Source: Cristatella mucedo (lineage: Eukaryota > Bryozoa > Phylactolaemata > Cristatellidae). Taken from it: 64,000 bases of DNA. The stretch is from the NCBI GenBank assembly GCA_009760855.2, contig WPIO01000144.1:721501-785500 (forward strand), given 5' to 3'. A program made the translations under genes and the position numbers. This document shows, piece after piece, positions 57,601-64,000 of this stretch; positions within the stretch are counted from its first letter, which is position 1, and every line of letters starts with the position of its first letter. Below the pieces are notes generated by a model. It searched no databases. It was not told the DNA's origin and saw only the letters and a program-made list of their open reading frames with translations.

Positions 57601-58810
57601 GCTGACAGATAAAATGCGGGGATTTTAAATGGTGCTGGCTCTTTGTGGCTCTTTTCTTCAACTGTCCGTTGGTTGATCCCCTACTTCACTTCCGGTGCTC
57701 GTCTAGTTGCACCTGCTGAGTCGAGGATCGAAACTGCTTAAGCGTAACATTATTTTGCTGCTGGATAAGAGGTCGCACTACAAGTGTTACTTAGGTTCAC
57801 ACTTCAATCGGTAGCCATCGATATATATTAAAAGCGTTAAGCATGCGAACAGTGCCTCACAGTAGCTTGATCTCTTTATTGGCTCCTTGCCATGGCTGAT
57901 AATAAAGTATGCCAACTCGCAGAGTGTGAGCACCTTGAAAACCATTCATACGGACCCAGTCGATGATGTTAAAAGCTGTCACACTGTTATCATTCATTTC
58001 GTGACCGCAGTCAGTATCGAGCTACCGATTTCGGCCATAAACAGAGGGAGAGAGAAAAACCGTGGATTAAGTAACAAACAAGCGACATAGTGAGCTCCTG
58101 ACAAGCGGGCGTGTGTCTTGCTTTTTAGTTTGGCTCTTGCTCACTTGCTTTTGAAAGGTAGCTCTCAAGACATATGTCAGAGCTCTCTCATTTCAACGGG
58201 GAAGTGCATAATCTCATCCCCGAGGAGGAATTCAATTGACGTCAGACAACTGGGATTAAGGCTGCTGATTGCCTCACGGCCTGGCGTACCAATGGTTGCT
58301 GCTCCATCCTTTGCCCAGAACTCTGCGAGCGAATAACTGCAAAACCATAAATAGCCAAACAAAAACTGTGAAGTGCGATGGTTTGTCACAAAGGAACAAT
58401 GCTGGCAATCTTACACAGGGGTCTGCAGTATTGGCTTAGGAGCGTCGTCGGCAAAGCGCTGGATGTCGACGTGTTGGTGGTTTTCGCACGAGAGCAGTTC
58501 GTCGAAGATTTGTCGAAGGGGAAATCGAGACGTCTAGATACGCTGGCTCGTATGTCGGCTGATCGTCACGGGGTCCTCTACTGGCCGCGTCCGGTGGCGG
58601 ATCTGTAGGGGCCATGCTGCAGTAGACCGTGTGGTGCCTCGATGCGATCCACACTAATGAAAACATGGGCTCAGGTCGTCCTGACGATGGGCTAACAAAC
58701 CATGGATCACTGGATGGGGAATGCCATAAACTGTTACAAAAATGGGTCATTCTCAAGCGATGCTTGGCTATTGTTTGAATGGCACAAAATGTACGGCCAA
58801 TACCAATACC

Positions 58811-59479
58811 AATACTAGCAATAACCATCATTGCACCGGCCGCCAAAGGTGAGAAAATGCGATGCATGAACGAGAACTTTGCTGACTCTCAGGTTCAAGA
58901 GAAACTGATACCCGGGCACTCCTGAAGCACAAGCCCAATCTCTTTCTAGGGGCTTTACATTTTCTGAGAAAGAAACACGGTCGAGTGGTGAGCGGTATCA
59001 TCCTTGATAAAAAAAATACGATTAACAAGGTTATGGGTGACATGCAGACATGCCCATGGCTGCAGACGGTCAGCTGCCATTACAATCAGAATGTTGAGTT
59101 TAACAGACAGCCATTAAATTCCAGCGGGAATCAGAAGGCCTGCAAATGAAGCAAATGCTTTCCCTCACGGTTTGTCATTTAAAACAGCTGAGTAAAACAA
59201 ATACCCGCTTTCTCCCTCTGTCCAATTCCATTTTCCTTTTCAGGCTGAAGCTTGATAAGACTAAGCACGTAGTTATTGCAAATGCTGGATTAATGGCATC
59301 AGTATTGCTTTTCCGATGATAGAGCACTGGACTATGCTCATCAGATTTACTAAAATGAGACATTTTAATTTTGACACTCTGACAGCACACCGGCAACGAC
59401 ACGGAAATGCCAAGAGGTCCCCAATAAATCGTTCTCGGCCGATCAGTAGCTCGCAGCCGCTCCTTCTTGCTAAGCACTA
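58811..59479. other. Junction between duplication units, with a LINE A tail
   Basis: 58815-58930 is another partial copy of the unit start (CACCGGCCGCCAAAGGTGAG). 58936-59046 (minus) is a worn family A 3' tail (CAATCTCTTTCTAGGGGCTT, GGTTATGGGTGACATGCAG). 59047-59479 is unassigned. Confidence 0.6.
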
Positions 59480-60039
59480 GCAAATCCTGCCGTCACACTG
59501 GCCGCTGGAGGTAAGAAAATGCAATGCATGAGCGAGAGCTTTGCTGACTCTCAGGTTCAAGAGAAACTTATATCTAAGCACTCCTAAAGCCAAAGTGATC
59601 TGCTATAAAGAGCTGGAGGTTCTTAATTAGGCGTGGCAATGACATCGTGTAATCGCATGCCAATGCCTGCAATGGGTCAGCTGCCAATGCAATCAGAATG
59701 TTGAATTTAACATGCAGCCGTTAAATTCAAGCAGTAATTAGATGAGTGTACAGATGAGACCGATGATTTCTGGGACGACGGTGCCTGAGTAGCCAGCGCC
59801 TTTTGCTGAGAGCAATAAACAAGACCCAGAAAAAAGTACTTAAATATGAGTAAATGTTGTGTGAGTACGAGCCATTGACGTATGCCTGTGCTTTTCATCA
59901 AAGCATATTTTATAGGCTGCATGGAAAATATGTAGTGCATTTTAACTAGTGAGACGGCTTCGTCATGTGTCAATATTCATCGTACCTCATATTGTGAGCA
60001 TCATACTTTAGCCAGTGGCCAGCTGAAAAGCGATACTTT

Positions 60040-60205
60040 CTGACACTAAGTGTTCACCCGTGGTAGAATACTCGCTCTTTATGATTCAGCTTGCGGTTTT
60101 AAGTACTGCAGTACGCGGTTCTTTATTACCCATCGCAATGGATGTTGACAGCCGCAAAGGCTTGTCGCTAAACTACTGACTGTCAAATAAGCTGATCTTA
60201 ACACT
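60040..60205 (+). mobile_element. tRNA-derived SINE, family 1, in unit 2
   Basis: Sister of 57430-57600: GGTAGAATACTCGCTCTTTA, TTCTTTATTACCCATCGCAA, TGGATGTTGACAGCCGCAAA, GGCTTGTCGCTAAAC. Confidence 0.66.
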
Positions 60206-60699
60206 AACGAGAGGCTGACAGATAAAATGCAGGGATGTTAAATGGCGTTGGCGCTTCTGTTGCTCTTTTCTTCAGCTGTCGGTTGCTTGTTTGTCGATCC
60301 TTTACTTTACTTCGGGTACTCGTCTAGTTGCAGCTGCTGACTCGATGATCGAGCCTGGTGGAGCGCTTATTTTGCTGCTGGATAAGAAAGAAGTCGCACT
60401 ACAGGTGCTACTTAGGTTCACACTTCAATCGGTAGCCATGCAAATGGCATCCGCCATGCGAACAGTCCCTCACAGAGCCTGAGCTCTTTATTGGCTCCTT
60501 GACAATGCTGAAATGAAAGCATGCCAACTCGCTGAGTGTAAGTGCCTTGAAAAACACTCACACGGACCCAGTCGATGCTTTTAGGAACAGTCGCACTGTT
60601 ATCATTCATTTCGTGACCACAGTTAGAATTGAGCTCTCGATTTGTGCCCCAAATAGAGAGAGAAAAATTGTGGAATTTGTAACAAACAAGCGACATAGT

Positions 60700-60965
60700 A
60701 GACTAATGTAATGTATCTCCGTCAGTAACTCCACAAAGTCAAAAAGACTATGTGGGTGTTACGCAGGAGAGTTTTGTATAGCCCACTCACAGCCTAAGCG
60801 GCTTTCGGTACGCATTCGGTAGCCAACAGACTTCGTCTCACGCAACAAAGAGAAAGTGGGAAGCATAGCAGAGTTAGAAGAGCAGTTGAGGTAGTGAGTA
60901 GCATAGAAGTAGCAGTTCAGGACCACTGAAAAAGATGTGCCATAGTCGGCAGTTGGAGAGTAGAG
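60700..60965 (-). mobile_element. Family B LINE 3' fragment, private to unit 2
   Basis: Starts with the ATTAC-type tail (AATGTAATGTATCTCCGTC), includes CGGCTTTCGGTACGCATTCG and GAGTAGCATAGAAGTAGC, and is truncated at GTTGGAGAGTAG. Unit 1 has no insertion between GCGACATAGTGAG and CTCCTGACAAGC (58078-58105). TAGACT and TAGAGACT flank the insertion. Confidence 0.88.
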
Positions 60966-61660
60966 ACTCCTGACAAGCGGGCGTGTCTCACTTTTTAGTT
61001 TGGCTCTTGTTGGCTCGCCTTTGAAGGCAACCTCTCAAGAAATACGTCAGAACTCTGCCATTTCAAGGGCGAAGTGCAGACGTTCATCCCTGAGGAGTAA
61101 TTCCATGGAAGTCAGCCGACTGGGATTAAGGCGGCTGCTTGCATTACTGAGTGGCATACCAGTGGTCACTGCTCCATCATTTTCCCAGATCTCTGCAAGC
61201 GAATGAGTGCTAAATCATAAACAGCCAAACAAAAACTGCGAAATTCAACGGTTTATCACAAAAGAAACCATGCGGGCAATCTTACGTGCAGGTCTACAGT
61301 AGCGGCTCACACGCTTTATCGGCAAAGTGCTGGATGTCGGCGTGTTGGTGGTTTTCGCACGAGAGCGGTTTGTCGAAGGGGAAATCGGGACGTCTGGGTA
61401 CTGGCTTGTATGTCGGCTGATCGTCACAGGGTCCTGTACTGACCTCGTGCGGCGACGGATCTGTAGAGGCCATCCTGCAGCGGGCTACGTGGTGCCTCGA
61501 TGCGATCCACTCTAATGAAAACATGGGCTCAGGTCGTCCTGACAATGTGCTAACGAAGCATGGACCACGGGATGGGGAATGTCTCAAACTGTTATGAGAT
61601 TGGGTCATTCTCATTCGATGCTTCGCTATAGTTTGAATGGCACAAAATGTATCGCTATCC

Positions 61661-63040
61661 AATTGAATCCACCGTAAATTACCCGAAAAGGTAGTGCCAA
61701 GCTTCAGTTTACATTGAACAATCAAGCGAACGTTTTTGAATGCGTTCTACGTTAACTCAATTCATCCCACATGCGTGATCAATGGAGATGCGTGGCAATA
61801 GCTCCATAATCTCCATCCTGTACAAGACGGCAATTAATGGCAAATTATAATGCATGTTACTGTTGAGTTCTCACGAATAAACAGGACGTCGAAGGGGGCG
61901 CCGGAATGTCGAGTTATGCTGACTCAAATCGGCTGACTGCCACAATGTCCTCCTTTCCAGGCGATGTTGACGACAAAATCTTTTTTTGGCCATTAAAGGA
62001 TCTGTGGAGGCTTTTGAAAAGTAGACCCAGCGTCACCTCGATGCGATCCGAGCTGATGACAACATGAGTGCAGAGCGTCGCACCTTAGCTAAAAAATATC
62101 AACCGGTGGGGTGAGGAATGTCCAGCCTCGTATTGAATTTGACGCATCGAAATCGTTAGGTGGTCCGTAAGCACAGCAGAGTCAAACTCTGAGCCAGCAG
62201 CATTTTTGACGCATGCGAGCAATTTCACAGTGAGGCACAATGCAGAGCCAAATAACGTATGAGCGCTGTTTGTATTTTATAATAAAATCGTATTTCAACA
62301 ACAATAATAACAATAACGATTTGAATACTAATAAAATTAGATGTAATGCCCTCAGACACCTTAATCACTTGCTAGGCAATTTACTTTGCGGCAAAGGAAG
62401 CATGATCGAAATCCCACGTCGTTTCTCTAAGCTCCATTCATATGGGCCCGCTACACCGTTCGCCTTGAAGCCACATTCGTGGGTTCATTTTCTTTACCGA
62501 AGCGAGTCGAATTTCAGAAAACGTTATTTCATTTATGGCGCTTACTTGAGCCTACTTTTACTCGACTGCGTCGCGCTTATAGAACGGCCTCAAAAGATAA
62601 GTCGCTGTGCGCCGGGTTGCTCCAGGTTGGGGACTTATAACTGTCACCGGTCACGACCCTGATGAATCAGATTAGTAAATGCAGCCATCGTGCATAGCTA
62701 TCGCATGAATAAATAGCGGGAGGCAGGAAATAAAATATAAAATGAACAAAGTCAGCATGAATCTCGCATGCGTAGTGCGTCAGCCCACATTTGGGTGGGA
62801 GGGGGGCTACTGAGGCTATTTTGCTGCGAGGGGAGCACGCTAGGGCCACGCTTGGGCTCTCGTTTCCGTCGAAGTCGGCCATAAAAGGGTAGACATACGC
62901 CCACCTTCATAGTACAACTATCCTCGCTAGGAGGGTGTCAGGACACGGTGACCACTTTCGCACATGAGATCAAACGTAGCCAATTCACTCCTGACTAACG
63001 TCTGGACATTCCACCGAAAAGACGGCTCTTAAAGGAATGC
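61661..63040. other. Mostly unassigned; a partial duplicate and a LINE A tail
   Basis: 61900-62160 is the third diverged copy of the duplication unit. 62290-62400 (minus) is a decayed family A tail (AACAATAACGATTTGAATAC, ATGCCCTCAGACACCTTAAT, TTGCTAGGCAATTTAC). The frames around it have no known motif. Confidence 0.5.
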
Positions 63041-63180
63041 CTGAAATCCGGTTGTAGGACATACCCCTGGACGTTTCACCCTCTGGACATTCCCCCTTGG
63101 TGGAGCCTAGGACATATAGCCCCCACCCCCCCCGACATCCCCCCGAGGTAGGACATTTCCCCCTATGGTTGATGTTCTTT
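63041..63180 (+). repeat. Degenerate GGACATxxCCCC minisatellite
   Basis: GGACATACCCCTGG, GGACGTTTCACCC, GGACATTCCCCCTTGG, GGACATATAGCCCCCACCC, CGACATCCCCCCGAGG and GGACATTTCCCCC follow each other about every 17-30 bp; a further GGACATTCCACCG lies at 63002. Confidence 0.7.
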
Positions 63181-63268
63181 CTACTTTCCTAGTCAGTGCA
63201 TGTGTCGTTGATTTTCTCTCCAAGCTAAGCTTAGCTTTGAGGTTAGAGCAATTTTCCTAGCACTTAAG

Positions 63269-63269
<1 letters not shown>

Positions 63270-63345
<76 letters not shown>
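63270..63345 (+). repeat. (CT)n microsatellite
   Basis: About 38 uninterrupted CT units, followed by a T-rich tail with TTTCTTTCTGTCTC. Confidence 0.98.
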
Positions 63346-63348
<3 letters not shown>

Positions 63349-63549
63349 TTTCTTTCTGTCTCAGTCACTCTATCTCATCAATTCATCTTTCTTTGGAGCC
63401 TCTTTCTCTTGAGATCGAGAATGGTGAATGTGGCTGATGCACAATTACTGAGAAGCTGTACGTACAGCAATGCCCATGTCTGACAATATCTACAGTGGGC
63501 AGTACAAAATAAGAATACAATGTTTCTGGTTCACACAGGAACAACTAGA

Positions 63550-64000
63550 CCACTTTCTAGTCACTTATCCTGGGTTGGGAAGGAAACACGATTCAGCTGA
63601 TGTGGGATATCTTGCTCAAATTTAGCACGTATTAGTACATGAAGAACAATCCATAGGCATAGAGTACATGATGTGAGGAGTATGCTTATTTTTAAACTTA
63701 TTAATTTAAAGCTGGAAGTGGAAATATTCCCTAATGGCAAGCAAGATCCAGAAAAGGAAGAGATTTAAACATGAATGAAAGAGCGTTTGATTCGATAGCT
63801 GCTTGAATAAGAGGCAGTCCGAGTCTGTGAAATGTAACGTGACAAGCCCACAGCTCGTGACAGACTAGCCTGGCTGCAAAGCGTTGCACCCGGTGAAAGC
63901 GTCATGTTTCACAGGCCGGACGATCTGCCAGTTACAGTTGCCATTGAATACTCGCAGCAAGCCGCCTAGGCTTAAAATTGGCTGCATAACACTCTCCTGC
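63550..64000 (-). mobile_element. LINE relic related to families A and B
   Basis: The complement at about 63850-63895 contains the counterpart of the family [15 protein letters not shown] segment (plus-strand TCGTGACAGACTAGCCTGGC, GCAAAGCGTTGCACCCGG). 63560-63680 resembles a worn family A 3' UTR (AGTCACTTATCC, GAACAATCCATAGGCATAG). No frame survives and the element runs off the window end. Confidence 0.5.

Larger units (their letters stand above)
56890..58810. repeat. Tandem segmental duplication, unit 1
   Basis: Matches 59480-61660 in order and orientation: CGGCCGCTGGAGGTAAGAAA (56907) and CTGGCCGCTGGAGGTAAGAA (59498), GCATATTTTATAGGCTGTTT (57291) and GCATATTTTATAGGCTGCAT (59901), GACAAGCGGGCGTGTGTC (58100) and GACAAGCGGGCGTGTCTC (60972). 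Contains a family 1 SINE and one private LINE A tail. Minus frames such as 58436-58867 are also present in the sister unit but encode nothing I recognise; the shared stretch GRPEPMFSL.WIASRHH is conserved. Confidence 0.8.
59480..61660. repeat. Tandem segmental duplication, unit 2
   Basis: Counterpart of 56890-58810 with about 10-15 percent differences by eye, and with a private family B insertion at 60700-60965. A third, more diverged partial copy is visible at about 61900-62160 (CGATGCGATCCGAGCTGATG against CGATGCGATCCACACTAATG). Confidence 0.8.

Overview
The window looks like nuclear DNA of a multicellular animal, probably an invertebrate. It has exon-intron structure with GT-AG borders, CR1/L2-type LINEs, tRNA-derived SINEs, a hAT transposase relic and a Polinton/Maverick-type relic. 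There are no operons and no bacterial-style gene packing. I cannot name the species. Nearly everything recognisable is mobile or duplicated DNA. The only host coding sequence I can support is one exon of an SLC7-type amino acid transporter at 4126-4276, plus a truncated paralogous exon at 45-176 and a copied scrap of it at 53125-53196.

Two LINE families dominate. Family A (CR1/L2 group, YADD reverse transcriptase, 3' hairpin tail followed by (ATT)n) has about 15 copies of very different ages. The best is 6786-8480, which keeps a 486-codon open frame. All copies are 5'-truncated and none shows an endonuclease domain. Family B is related but distinct and ends in an ATTAC-rich tail. It is at 177-1012, 23570-24897, 26216-26728, 34030-34370, 37985-38240, 42346-43716 (split), 52895-53124, 53197-55445 and 60700-60965. 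Two tRNA-derived SINE families are present. One of them carries a 3' tail like that of family A.

Layout: 0-8.5 kb holds the SLC7 exons and tandem LINEs. 8.5-13.2 kb has almost nothing recognisable and ends in a CpG-rich patch. 13.2-20.9 kb is an unusual composite: long arms of degenerate ~165-bp monomers packed with CAAT/GCAAT boxes, two arms direct and one inverted, around a decayed hAT transposase. 21-43.7 kb is mostly unassigned DNA with scattered LINE and SINE copies, several nested. 43.7-48.5 kb is an AT-rich Polinton/Maverick (adintovirus-like) relic with a broken packaging ATPase, a broken adenain-like cysteine protease carrying an odd repeat linker, an HNH-AP2 endonuclease and other broken frames; family A LINEs have landed in it twice. 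48.9-55.8 kb is LINE-rich and includes a chimeric family B insertion that carries a piece of host exon. 56.9-61.7 kb is a tandem duplication of about 2 kb units in which later LINE insertions can be read against the empty sister copy. The end holds a (CT)n microsatellite and a LINE relative.

The genes do not form a pathway. The window records successive insertion: Polinton and hAT first, LINE B, then LINE A and SINEs. The youngest family A copies are nearly identical to each other, which suggests recent activity.
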